From NCBI GenBank assembly GCA_023389575.1, contig JAEWEG010000075.1, forward strand, positions 1 to 18,805: a DNA stretch of 18,805 nt, read 5' to 3'. The DNA comes from Chloroflexota bacterium (GTDB lineage Bacteria; Chloroflexota; Chloroflexia; Thermomicrobiales; UBA6265). The notes under the pieces were generated by a model, which ran no database searches, was not told where the DNA came from, and was given only the letters and a program-made list of their open reading frames with translations. Numbering within the stretch: the first letter of the stretch is position 1; every line of letters starts with the position of its first letter. Made by a program: the position numbers and the translations under genes. This document shows positions 8,359-15,706 of this stretch, in pieces.

Positions 8359-9135
8359 ATGAGCAGGATCCGGGTTGGCATTCAGATCACCCAGCAGCAC
8401 GCGACCTACAAGCAGATTCGCGAGGCGTGGAAGGCGGTTGACGCCAGTGGCGCGGACACGCTGTTCAACTGGGACCACTTCTTTCCGCTTGCTGGCGATC
8501 TGGACGGAACGCATCTCGACAACTGGACCGCGCTTGGCGCCATGGCGGAAGTGACGGAGAGGGTTCAGATTGGCTGCCTCGTGGCGGCGGTGGGGCTTCG
8601 CAATCCCAACCTGCTGGCGGACATGGCGCGGTCGCTCGATCACTTCTCCGATGGGCGCTTCATCCTCGGCATCGGCAGCGGGTGGAACCAGCGGGATTAC
8701 GAGGAGTACGGCTACGAATTCGGCACGGCGGCATCACGACTGAAGGACCTCGACCGGGACATGCCGATCATCCGGGATCGCCTGGCGAAGCTGAACCCGC
8801 CGCCCATCCAGGACCCGCTCCCGATCCTGATCGGCGGTGGCGGCGAGAAGGTGACGCTCCGCATCGTGGCCCAGCACGCCACGATCTGGAACGGTCAGGG
8901 CGAACCGGACGTGATCGCCCACAAGAGCCGCGTGCTGGACGACTGGTGCGCGAAAGTCGGCCGTGATCCGAAGGAGATCGAGCGGTCGGTCCAGATCTTC
9001 GGGGCGCAGCGCGACAAGCTGGACGAATATCACGAGGCGGGCGTCACGCATTTCATCGCCGCGTCGCCCGGTCCGGACTACGATCTTTCGGACCTCAACA
9101 AGCTGATCGCCTGGCGAGACGCCCGGAACGGGTAA
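8359..9135 (+). CDS. LLM-class flavin/F420-dependent oxidoreductase (258 aa)
   Basis: This is a luciferase-like monooxygenase-fold oxidoreductase, a family using FMN or coenzyme F420. Diagnostic segments are WDHFFPLAGD (38-47), the phosphate-binding GRFILGIGSGW (99-109) preceded by DMARSLDHFSDG, and PILIGGGGEKVTLRIVA (155-171). At 258 residues it is short for the family (usually 280-350) but has both ends of the barrel. ATG 8359 has GAGGG eight bases upstream. It is followed after 61 bases by a PLP enzyme on the same strand and may be co-transcribed with it. Its sequence is well diverged from the two LLM proteins at 11021 and 13333. Substrate unknown; the F420 versus FMN preference cannot be read by eye. 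Confidence 0.85.
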   Translation: MSRIRVGIQITQQHATYKQIREAWKAVDASGADTLFNWDHFFPLAGDLDGTHLDNWTALGAMAEVTERVQIGCLVAAVGLRNPNLLADMARSLDHFSDGRFILGIGSGWNQRDYEEYGYEFGTAASRLKDLDRDMPIIRDRLAKLNPPPIQDPLPILIGGGGEKVTLRIVAQHATIWNGQGEPDVIAHKSRVLDDWCAKVGRDPKEIERSVQIFGAQRDKLDEYHEAGVTHFIAASPGPDYDLSDLNKLIAWRDARNG

Positions 9136-9153
9136 GCGATCAGATCAATGCCC

Positions 9154-9176
9154 ATACGGTTACACCGATACCGTAT
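9154..9176. promoter_or_regulatory. Inverted repeat between LLM and PLP enzyme genes
   Basis: ATACGGT (9154-9160) and ACCGTAT (9170-9176) are perfect inverted repeats around nine bases, in the 61-base gap ahead of the ATG at 9197. It could be an operator for independent control of the downstream gene, or a weak RNA hairpin. The stem is too short and AT-rich at its base to be a convincing terminator. Confidence 0.35.
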
Positions 9177-9196
9177 CGAATCATCAGGGGTGCACC

Positions 9197-10408
9197 ATGA
9201 CCATCCGGCCGGACAAACATGACCTCGAATCGCTCGCGTTCGGAACGCTGGCGGTTCATGGTGGCAACGAGATCGACGGCGGGTCCGGCGCGATCCGCAC
9301 GCCGATCGTGATGGCGAACTCCTACGCCTTGCCGGACGACCCCTCCGGGCTCGACTGGTCGGGCACGGACAGCCTCTTCTACACCCGCAATTCCGGAGCG
9401 AACCAGGTCGGCCTGCAGCGGAAGCTGGCGGCGATGGAGGGCGGGGAGGACGCGGTGGTGTTCGCGACCGGTGTCGCCGCCCTGCATGGCGTCTTCTTCG
9501 CCCATCTCAAGACAGGCGACCATGTCGTGGTGTCCGATGTCACCTACGAGGCGATCTGGCGGCTGTTCTCGCAGCTTCTCCCGGAAAAGTACGGGATCGA
9601 GGCGACCTTCGTGGACGTGGCGGACCCGGAGACCGTGCGGGCGGCGATCCGCCCGAACACGCGGCTGGTGCACGTCGAAGCCATCTCCAATCCCACCACG
9701 AAGGTCGCCGACATCGACACCATCGCCGGAATCGCCCACGACGCTGGGGCCTTGCTCGTGGTCGATTCGACCTTCTCGCCCCCACCGCTGTATCGCCCGC
9801 TGGCCGATGGCGCGGACCTGGTGGTGCACTCGCTGACCAAGTACATCAACGGCCACGGCGACGCGATGGGCGGCGCCGTGATCGGTTCCAGCGACCTGCT
9901 GGCTCCCATCCGCTCGGAGGCGATGGTGGACGTTGGCGGCGCGATCTCGCCCTTCAACGCCTGGCTGGTGATGCGCGGTTCGGTCACGCTGCCGCTCCGG
10001 CTGGCCCAGCACATGGCGTCGGCCCAGCGAGTGGCGGGATTCCTGGAGGCCGACGACCGGATCGCCTACGTTGCCTATCCCGGGCTGGAATCCCATCCCC
10101 AGCACGACCTCGCGACGCGTCAGTTCGGCGGGCGGGGGTACGGCGGGATGATGGCGTTCGCGGTAGAGGGCGATCCGGACACGCAGAACCGGTTCGTGAG
10201 CAACCTGAAGGTGATCACCTCGGCCGTCTCGCTCGGTCACGACGAATCGCTGATCGTGCATGTCGGCGGCGATGGCCCACGCACGGTGCACTACCCGCCG
10301 GAGTTCCGGGAGTGGGGCCACCTGCGGTTCTCGGTTGGCCTCGAAGACCCCAACGATCTCATCGCGGACCTCTCGAACGCGCTGGACGCGACCTTCGGCG
10401 AGACCTAG
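9197..10408 (+). CDS. Cystathionine gamma-synthase-type PLP enzyme (403 aa)
   Basis: This is a PLP-dependent enzyme of the Cys/Met metabolism family (cystathionine gamma-synthase, cystathionine lyases, methionine gamma-lyase), acting on sulfur amino acids in the cytoplasm. Visible family marks are FATGVAALHGVF (89-100), VHVEAISNPTTKVADID (158-174), LLVVDSTFS (186-194), and VVHSLTKYINGHGD (209-222) with K215 as the PLP Schiff-base lysine. The C-terminal LRFSVGLEDPNDLIADL is also typical. Length is normal for the family. The usual YSR.xNPT segment is YTRNSGANQ (62-70) and the usual YGGT loop is TYEAIWRLF, so the exact reaction is uncertain. ATG 9197 has AGGGG upstream. It follows the LLM gene and converges on the MarR gene. 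Confidence 0.85.
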   Translation: MTIRPDKHDLESLAFGTLAVHGGNEIDGGSGAIRTPIVMANSYALPDDPSGLDWSGTDSLFYTRNSGANQVGLQRKLAAMEGGEDAVVFATGVAALHGVFFAHLKTGDHVVVSDVTYEAIWRLFSQLLPEKYGIEATFVDVADPETVRAAIRPNTRLVHVEAISNPTTKVADIDTIAGIAHDAGALLVVDSTFSPPPLYRPLADGADLVVHSLTKYINGHGDAMGGAVIGSSDLLAPIRSEAMVDVGGAISPFNAWLVMRGSVTLPLRLAQHMASAQRVAGFLEADDRIAYVAYPGLESHPQHDLATRQFGGRGYGGMMAFAVEGDPDTQNRFVSNLKVITSAVSLGHDESLIVHVGGDGPRTVHYPPEFREWGHLRFSVGLEDPNDLIADLSNALDATFGET

Positions 10409-10489
10409 CGACGGTTTCCATACCATTGTGGCGGGGCGACGACCCTGCGCGCGGATGTGTAACGGCTCGTTCAGCGCCGGGCTCGCCCG

Positions 10490-10948
10490 CTACTGGGGTT
10501 CGCCGAGGCTCGCGAGGATCGCTTCGCTGATGTCGCCGAGGGCCTGGAGCTGGTCCCTGGTGAGCACATCGCCGACGTGGCGTTGGACCGCCTGGTCGTG
10601 GATGCGGCGGGCGTCGCGGGCGAGTTCGCGGCCGGAATCCGTGACCCGGATCACCAGGCTCCGGTTGTCCTCGGCGCACATGTGGCGACTCACCAGTCCG
10701 CGCTCCTCCATCCGGCGTAGCTGGTGGGATAAGCGGCTCTTCTCCCATTCGAGCCCACACCGCAGCGCGATCGCCCGGGCCGACTCACCAGGGGAGTCGA
10801 TCAACGCGCAGAGAATCTCGAAATCGGCCTCGGACAGGCCTGTCTCGCGGGCGAGTTCTTGGTTGAGCCGAGCGGCGAGCTGGACGCGCATGCGTTGGTA
10901 GCTGGACCACGTTGATGGAAGTGGATCGGGGCGCTCGTGTACTGTCAT
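10490..10948 (-). CDS. MarR-family transcriptional regulator (152 aa)
   Basis: This is a winged-helix MarR repressor of standard length. The N-terminal helices (SYQRMRVQLAARLNQELARE) and C-terminal helices form the dimer region. Residues about 38-95 carry the DNA-binding domain: LSEADFEILCALIDSPGESA, RAIALRCGLEWEKSRLSHQL (recognition region), then the wing with MCAEDNRSLVIRVTDSGREL. ATG 10948 lies 72 bases from the start of the divergent oxidoreductase block, and the gap holds a large inverted repeat that is very likely its operator. AGGGG touches the start codon too closely to be an ideal ribosome site; TATATT (10955-10960, minus strand) would place transcription start at about the ATG, so the message may be leaderless. 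Likely ligand is a small aromatic or redox-active compound, by family analogy only. Confidence 0.9.
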   Translation of the reverse strand: MTVHERPDPLPSTWSSYQRMRVQLAARLNQELARETGLSEADFEILCALIDSPGESARAIALRCGLEWEKSRLSHQLRRMEERGLVSRHMCAEDNRSLVIRVTDSGRELARDARRIHDQAVQRHVGDVLTRDQLQALGDISEAILASLGEPQ

Positions 10949-10960
10949 GCCCCTAATATA

Positions 10961-11004
10961 GTTGATCTGTCAACCATCGCGTGTATAATGGTTGACAGAT
11001 CAAC
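10961..11004. promoter_or_regulatory. MarR operator: 17-bp perfect inverted repeat over promoter
   Basis: GTTGATCTGTCAACCAT (10961-10977) is repeated in perfect inversion at 10988-11004 around ten bases. Each arm itself contains a smaller palindrome, GTTGA-N4-TCAAC (10961-10974 and 10991-11004), with centres 30 bp apart, about three helical turns. This is the layout expected for two MarR dimers on one face of the DNA. The first site covers the -35 and the second covers the expected transcription start of the plus-strand promoter. Confidence 0.85.
10962..10989 (+). promoter_or_regulatory. Promoter for the LLM-FAD oxidoreductase block
   Basis: TATAAT at 10984-10989 is a perfect -10 box. TTGATC at 10962-10967, 16 bases upstream, matches TTGACA at its first four positions. 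Transcription would start near 10996, giving a short leader with TAAGGAG (11006-11012) eight bases before the GTG at 11021. Confidence 0.75.
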
Positions 11005-11020
11005 CTAAGGAGCAGTCACC

Positions 11021-13294
11021 GTGCAGTACCAACACGCGCTCGAATTCGGAACCTTCATCACGCCAACCAACGATTCGCCGGAACAGACCGTCGCCCTGGC
11101 GAAATTGAGCGAGGACCTCGGCTATGACCTGGTCACCTTCCAGGATCACCCGTACCAGCCCGCCTTCCTCGATGCCTGGACGCTCATGTCGTGGGTGGCT
11201 GGGCAGACCGAACGCATCCGCATCGCGGCCAACGTGCTGAACGTGCCGCTGCGCGACCCGGCCGTGCTGGCGCGGTCGGCCGCCAGTCTCGACCTGCTCT
11301 CGGCGGGGCGATTGGAGATGGCGCTCGGCGCGGGGGCGTTCTGGCCCGCCATCGAGGCGATGGGCGGGAAGCGCCATACTCCAGGCGAGGCCGTGGAGGC
11401 GCTTGAGGAGGCGATCGACATCATCCGCGGCATCTGGGATACCAACCAGACCCGGCCGATCTCGTTCAGCGGCCAGCATTACCAGCTAGGAGGCGCGCAA
11501 CGCGGTCCCACCCCGGCGCATGACATTCCGATCTGGCTTGGCGCCCTGAAACCACGGATGCTGCGGCTGATCGGCCGCAAGGCCGATGGCTGGCTGCCCT
11601 CGATGAGCTACCTGAAGCCGGGCGATATCGAAGCCGGAAACAGGATCATCGACGAGGCCGCCCGCGAGGCAGGACGCGATCCGCGCGAGATCAGGCGTCT
11701 GCTGAACATCGGCGGCGCGTTCGCCACCGACGGTGGGTTCCTATCCGGCGCGCCCGGCGAGCGGTGGGTGAAGGACCTTCTGCCGCTGGTGGCGGAGCAG
11801 GGGATCGGTACGCTGATCCTTGCCAGCGACGAGCCGGAGACCCTGGAGCAATTCGCGACGAACGTCATGCCGGCGTTGCGGGAGGCCGCCAGCGAAGCGC
11901 TTCCGGCTGGCATGGCACCGGTGCGCGTGCGACGTGCCTCCGTGAAGGCGAAGCGTCGCGAGGGCATCGCCTACGACGATGTCCCGGCCTCCCTTCTCGA
12001 CACCGTGGTGGAGCCTGGCGATGTCGGCTACTCGAAGGTGCGGTCCACGTACATGCGTGGTGGTCGTCCGGGCATCGTGTTCCGGGTCGAGAACACCGCC
12101 CAGGTGGTGGACGCGCTGGCGTTCGCCCGCCGGCATCCCAACCTGCCCCTGTCGGTGCGAAGCGCGGGTCATGGCATCAGCGGCCGCTCCACAAACAACG
12201 GCGGCATCGTGATCAGTTTGGCGAAGATGAATGCGATCGAGGTGCTGGACGAGGCCACGAAGCGCGTCCGCATCGAGCCAGGCGCGACGTGGATGGAGGT
12301 CGCCGCCGCGTTGCAGCCTCACGGCTGGGCGCTGAGTTCCGGCGACTACGGCGGAGTCGGCGTTGGTGGACTCGCCACCGCTGGCGGCGTCGGGTTCATG
12401 GTTCGCAAGCATGGCCTGACCATCGACCACCTGAAGGCGGTCGAAATGGTGCTGGCCGATGGCTCGGTGGTGCGCGCCAGCGAGGACGAGCGGCCGGACC
12501 TGTTCTGGGCCGTGCGTGGCGCCGGGGCCAACTTCGGGATCGTGACCTCGTTCGAGTTCGAGGTGTACGAGACCGGCAACGTCGGCTGGGCGCAACTCGT
12601 GTTCGATGCCAGCGACGCTCGCGAGCTGCTCCTGCGGTGGGGCGCGGCGGTCGAGGCGGCGCCTCGCGACCTGACGAGCTTCATCATCCTTGGCCCGCCA
12701 CGGCGCGGCCAACCGGCCATCGCCCAGGCGATGACGATGGTGGCGTCGGAGGATGCCGATACCATCATCAGCCAGTTGCAGCCGCTGGCGGGCATCGGCC
12801 CGATGTACGACCAGCAGGTGATGATCGCGCCGTACGCGGCGATCATGGCCAACGCCGCCGCCCAGGACCACAACGGGCAGGGCGAGCCATCGACCCGTTC
12901 CGGCCTGCTCAATCACATCACGCCGGAGTTCGCGGCGGAGGCAGAACGGCTGATCCTGAGCGGAACGACCTATTTCTTCCAGATTCGCTCGGTCGGCGGC
13001 GCGGTGTCGGATGTCGATCCGGACGCCACGGCGTACGCCAACCGGAAGGCGAACTTCTCGGTGGTGGCCTTCGGCGCGAATCCCGACCGGCTGAACACGG
13101 CCTGGGAGTCGCTCGCGCGACACTTCGATGGCCTCTACCTGAGCTTCGAGACCGACCAGGCGCCAGAGCGCCTCAACGAAGCCTTCCCGGGCCGCACGCT
13201 CGAACGATTGCGCGAGGTGAAGGCAACCTACGACCCGGACAACGTCTTCCGCGACAACTTCAACATCGCTCCACCCGTTCCGGCGGCAACGTAG
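11021..13294 (+). CDS. Fusion: LLM oxidoreductase + BBE-like FAD oxidoreductase (757 aa)
   Basis: Residues 1 to about 300 are a complete LLM oxidoreductase (LVTFQDHPY at 38-46, NVLNVPLRDPAVLARSAASL at 71-90, GRLEMALGAGAFW at 96-108). After a basic linker (about 300-325), residues about 330-757 are a PCMH-type FAD oxidoreductase of the berberine-bridge group. SVRSAGHGISGRS (378-390) holds H384, the probable covalent FAD histidine; GGLATAGGVGFMVRKHGLTI is the FAD-loop region; and the C-terminus has the BBE signature NVFRDNFNI (741-749). The second FAD-linking Cys of bicovalent BBE enzymes is not apparent. The GTG start has TAAGGAG upstream. It heads a MarR-controlled block, followed 38 bases later by a stand-alone LLM paralogue. 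Likely a two-step oxidation or oxidation-reduction of one organic substrate; substrate unknown. Confidence 0.85.
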   Translation: MQYQHALEFGTFITPTNDSPEQTVALAKLSEDLGYDLVTFQDHPYQPAFLDAWTLMSWVAGQTERIRIAANVLNVPLRDPAVLARSAASLDLLSAGRLEMALGAGAFWPAIEAMGGKRHTPGEAVEALEEAIDIIRGIWDTNQTRPISFSGQHYQLGGAQRGPTPAHDIPIWLGALKPRMLRLIGRKADGWLPSMSYLKPGDIEAGNRIIDEAAREAGRDPREIRRLLNIGGAFATDGGFLSGAPGERWVKDLLPLVAEQGIGTLILASDEPETLEQFATNVMPALREAASEALPAGMAPVRVRRASVKAKRREGIAYDDVPASLLDTVVEPGDVGYSKVRSTYMRGGRPGIVFRVENTAQVVDALAFARRHPNLPLSVRSAGHGISGRSTNNGGIVISLAKMNAIEVLDEATKRVRIEPGATWMEVAAALQPHGWALSSGDYGGVGVGGLATAGGVGFMVRKHGLTIDHLKAVEMVLADGSVVRASEDERPDLFWAVRGAGANFGIVTSFEFEVYETGNVGWAQLVFDASDARELLLRWGAAVEAAPRDLTSFIILGPPRRGQPAIAQAMTMVASEDADTIISQLQPLAGIGPMYDQQVMIAPYAAIMANAAAQDHNGQGEPSTRSGLLNHITPEFAAEAERLILSGTTYFFQIRSVGGAVSDVDPDATAYANRKANFSVVAFGANPDRLNTAWESLARHFDGLYLSFETDQAPERLNEAFPGRTLERLREVKATYDPDNVFRDNFNIAPPVPAAT

Positions 13295-13332
13295 GAACGG
13301 AACACCGGACAAGCAACGAACAGGCAATTGAC

Positions 13333-14247
13333 ATGACAGACTACGGACACGACCTGCTCTTCGGAACCTTCACCACGCCCACCGTCCAGCCGCCGATGCA
13401 CGCGGTCGAGATGGCGATCGTCGCCGACCAGGCCGGGCTCGACCTGGTGACGTTCCAGGACCATCCCTACAACGCAGGCTTCCACGACACCTGGACGCTG
13501 ATGTCCTACGTGGCCTCCCGCACGAAGAACATCCACGTCAGCGGCAACGTACTTAACCTGCCGTTGCGCCAGCCGGCCGTCCTTGCCCGGGCAGCCGCCA
13601 GTCTCGACCTCCTCAGCGGGGGGCGGGTCGAGATGGGGATTGGCGCCGGTGGCTTCTGGGACGCGATCGCCTCGATGGGCGGACGGCGGCTCACGCCCGG
13701 CCAGTCGGTCGAGGCGCTTGAGGAAGCGATCCTCATCATGAAGGAAATCTGGGACACGGACACGCGTGGTGGCGTACGCCGCGAAGGCGAGTATTACCAG
13801 GTGAAAGGCGCCAAGCGCGGTCCGGCCCCGGCGCACGACATCGGAATCTGGGTGGGTGCCTACAAACCGCGCATCCTGCGGATGACGGGCCGGGTGGCGG
13901 ACGGCACACTGCCGTCCATGGCGTACCTGCAGGGCGGCCCTTCGGACCTGATCGAGCTGAACAAGCACGTCGACGAGGGGGCAGAGAAGGCGGGCCGCGA
14001 TCCATCCGAGATCAGACGTCTACTGAACATCTCGGGCCAGTTCGCACGCGATGGCCGCTCGCTGCTCGTCGGACCACCGAAGCAGTGGTCGGAGGAGTTG
14101 GCGGAGATGACCTTCCGCTACGGCGTGACGGGTTTCCTGCTGACGGCGGACGACGCCGGCACCATCGAGTTGTTCGCCAAGGAAGTCGCACCTGCGACTC
14201 GCGAACTGGTCGCCTCCGCCCGCGCGACCTCCGGTGTACCGGCGTAG
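13333..14247 (+). CDS. LLM-class oxidoreductase, paralogue of the fusion N-terminus (304 aa)
   Basis: This is a stand-alone luciferase-like oxidoreductase of normal length. It shares with the preceding fusion protein DLVTFQDHPY, WTLMS, NVLN, PAVLAR, AASLDLLS, TPG and VEALEEAI; by eye about 73 of 106 residues match over the best segment. The two therefore derive from a gene duplication. The open frame extends far upstream through the fusion gene, but that part only shadows it; the family-like N-terminus (YGHDLLFGTFTTPT) begins at ATG 13333. Only a weak purine stretch precedes it, so translation may depend on coupling to the gene ending 38 bases upstream. It might form a mixed oligomer with the fusion or act on a related substrate; both are inference. 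FMN or F420 use is not resolved. Confidence 0.88.
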   Translation: MTDYGHDLLFGTFTTPTVQPPMHAVEMAIVADQAGLDLVTFQDHPYNAGFHDTWTLMSYVASRTKNIHVSGNVLNLPLRQPAVLARAAASLDLLSGGRVEMGIGAGGFWDAIASMGGRRLTPGQSVEALEEAILIMKEIWDTDTRGGVRREGEYYQVKGAKRGPAPAHDIGIWVGAYKPRILRMTGRVADGTLPSMAYLQGGPSDLIELNKHVDEGAEKAGRDPSEIRRLLNISGQFARDGRSLLVGPPKQWSEELAEMTFRYGVTGFLLTADDAGTIELFAKEVAPATRELVASARATSGVPA

Positions 14248-14304
14248 CGTCGGGGGCACAAGGCAACCTGACAAGAGTTCCGTTCACGACCAACTGGGGA
14301 CCTC

Positions 14305-14772
14305 ATGACTGATCAACGGCTTATCGACCACTTTCGGAAGAGCGGCGTCGAGACGATTGCCACGGAGCGCGTGACCGGACAGTTGATCCCGCTCGCGCAG
14401 GACGGCGTCGTCTTTCGCCAGATGTTCGAGTACGCCGTCGCCGATTTCGAGGTGGAGGTCGGATTCTACTCCGCGGTGTTCGGGTTTCCGTTCATCGCCC
14501 TCACGAACGACTACGCGCTGTTCACCACCCCTGGAAACGACTTTCATGTCAGCTTCCGGCTTGCCACCGATGGCGATGCCACGGTCATGCGGGGGCTGAA
14601 GTTGCTGTTCATGACGGCTGACCTGAACGCGGCGGAGTCGCACCTGCGCGGCACCGGGCTGGTCGATGATCTACACGTGAAGGCGGGATCGCCCGTGCAG
14701 CAGGTACTTCACTTGAGCACGCCGGTCGGGTTGCCTATCGAAATCTGGGAGTTTCCGGAGTCGGCGAAGTAG
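14305..14772 (+). CDS. VOC-fold (glyoxalase/dioxygenase-like) protein (155 aa)
   Basis: This is a small protein with one vicinal-oxygen-chelate domain from about residue 40 to the end: MFEYAVADFEVEVGFYSAVF then FGFPFIALTNDYALFTTPGN, and the closing LHLSTPVGLPIEIWEFPE. These match the beta-alpha-beta-beta-beta units of the fold. E147 or E151 near the end may be a metal ligand; the usual N-terminal His ligand is not obvious, so it may bind ligand rather than catalyse. ATG 14305 has GGGGA four bases upstream. It ends the block begun at 11021 (57-base gap) and converges on the TetR gene. VOC proteins often accompany LLM and FAD oxidoreductases in catabolic or resistance cassettes, which fits here as inference. 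Confidence 0.75.
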   Translation: MTDQRLIDHFRKSGVETIATERVTGQLIPLAQDGVVFRQMFEYAVADFEVEVGFYSAVFGFPFIALTNDYALFTTPGNDFHVSFRLATDGDATVMRGLKLLFMTADLNAAESHLRGTGLVDDLHVKAGSPVQQVLHLSTPVGLPIEIWEFPESAK

Positions 14773-14805
14773 CGCGGGCGAGTCGCGACAGGGTTTCCGC
14801 CAGAG

Positions 14806-15456
14806 TCAGGTGGAACGGGTGTAGGCCGCGACGAACATGCCGACAGCGGTGCGGATACCAGGCAGGAGTTGCTCGATGTCGACATCGCTGACGCCGTTGA
14901 GAGACAGGCGATCGGCTTGATAGATGGTGAGCGCGTAGAACTGCTCGGCGGCGGTGACCGGATCGTCGATCGTCAGTCGCCCATCCTCGCCCAGCAACCG
15001 AAGCCGTTCGGCGATCGCGTCGATGATCGGCATCTGGCCCTCGGTCGCCCAGAGTTTCCCGCGTTCGGGATTGCGATGGGCCTCGGCGACCATCAGGGGG
15101 CGAAAGGCCATTGGTTCCGGATCGAGCGCTCGTTCGTTGAGCGCCAGCGCGACATCAAGCAGTTCATCCGTCACCGAATCCTGGCGCCGGGGGACAGCCT
15201 CGATCGACGTCCGAGCCGCGGTCGCGCAATGCTCGGTCATGTGGGTGATCACATCGAGGAAGAGGGACTCCTTGTCCGAGCCGTGGTTGTAAATGGTCTG
15301 CTTGGAGACCCCGGCCAGGTCGGCGATGGCGTCGACCGATGTCCCCTCGTAGCCATCGCGCAGGAACACCGTGCGCGCCGCTTCGAGGATGGCCTGGCGT
15401 TTGCCCTGACGACTGCCCGACCGCTTCCTGATTGTCTGTTCCACCACGGTCGCCAT
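14806..15456 (-). CDS. TetR/AcrR-family transcriptional regulator (216 aa)
   Basis: This is a TetR repressor with an N-terminal helix-turn-helix: ILEAARTVFLRDGYEGTSVD, then AIADLAGVSKQTIYNHGSDK, then ESLFLDV. The Phe usually found after YxH is replaced by Gly (YNHGSDKE instead of YxHFxxKE), a mild oddity. The remaining helices form the ligand and dimer domain. The frame stays open to a TTG at 15561, but ATG 15456 is preferred: it gives the usual N-terminal length, has AGAGGAG 11 bases upstream, and leaves the operator-like sites outside the gene. It is divergent from the MFS exporter at 15707, which it most likely represses together with itself. TetR-exporter pairs of this kind usually respond to the exported compound. 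Confidence 0.88.
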   Translation of the reverse strand: MATVVEQTIRKRSGSRQGKRQAILEAARTVFLRDGYEGTSVDAIADLAGVSKQTIYNHGSDKESLFLDVITHMTEHCATAARTSIEAVPRRQDSVTDELLDVALALNERALDPEPMAFRPLMVAEAHRNPERGKLWATEGQMPIIDAIAERLRLLGEDGRLTIDDPVTAAEQFYALTIYQADRLSLNGVSDVDIEQLLPGIRTAVGMFVAAYTRST

Positions 15457-15554
15457 GGCGAGACCGCTCCTCTCCAGTGCCGGGCCGAACCACACGTCCA
15501 GGCGATCGGGATGTGGTTCGGCGAACCGATCTGACTCCAGTCTATCACCGGCGG

Positions 15555-15581
15555 TTGACAATTTGGACTCTCAGGTCTAAT
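15555..15581 (+). promoter_or_regulatory. Promoter for the MFS exporter
   Basis: TTGACA at 15555-15560 is a perfect -35. TCTAAT at 15576-15581 (five of six to TATAAT) follows at a short 15-base spacing; TAATTT at 15578 with 17 bases is an alternative. Start would be near 15588, leaving a leader of over 100 bases. Confidence 0.5.
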
Positions 15582-15599
15582 TTGGACCGAGTAGTCCAA
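15563..15599. promoter_or_regulatory. Two tandem TetR-type operator sites
   Basis: Site 1 is TTGGAC-N6-GTCTAA (15563-15580) and site 2 is TTGGAC-N6-GTCCAA (15582-15599). They have the same architecture, 18 bp each, with centres 19 bp apart; site 2 is a perfect inverted repeat and site 1 differs at one position. Site 1 lies between the -35 and -10 of the exporter promoter and site 2 covers its likely start, as expected for repression by the divergent TetR protein. Confidence 0.75.
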
Positions 15600-15600
15600 T

Positions 15601-15614
15601 TCGCGGGCCCGCGA
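15601..15614. repeat. 14-bp perfect palindrome in exporter leader
   Basis: TCGCGGGCCCGCGA at 15601-15614 is a perfect palindrome with no spacer, directly after the tandem operator sites. It may be an additional protein site; without a loop it would not make a good RNA hairpin. Confidence 0.4.
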
Positions 15615-15706
15615 GGACGTTTCCGTTCGAACCTCACGTGTAATGGATAGCCGCCAGCATCGTTTGCATGGTGGTGTGCAAGGCCATTGCCCCGGGAGTC
15701 CGCGTC

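Noticed and set aside
10409..10489. Terminator between the convergent PLP enzyme and MarR genes
   Set aside because: Only a small CGGGC-TC-GCCCG palindrome is present, with a two-base loop; not convincing.
11764..13332. Upstream extension of the stand-alone LLM frame through the fusion gene
   Set aside because: The extension is low-complexity Gly/Arg/Ala sequence in the +1 frame of a clearly coding region; the real protein begins at 13333 with a family-like N-terminus.
15457..15561. TTG-started extension of the TetR protein
   Set aside because: It would add 35 residues with no family similarity; ATG 15456 has a ribosome site and fits the family length.
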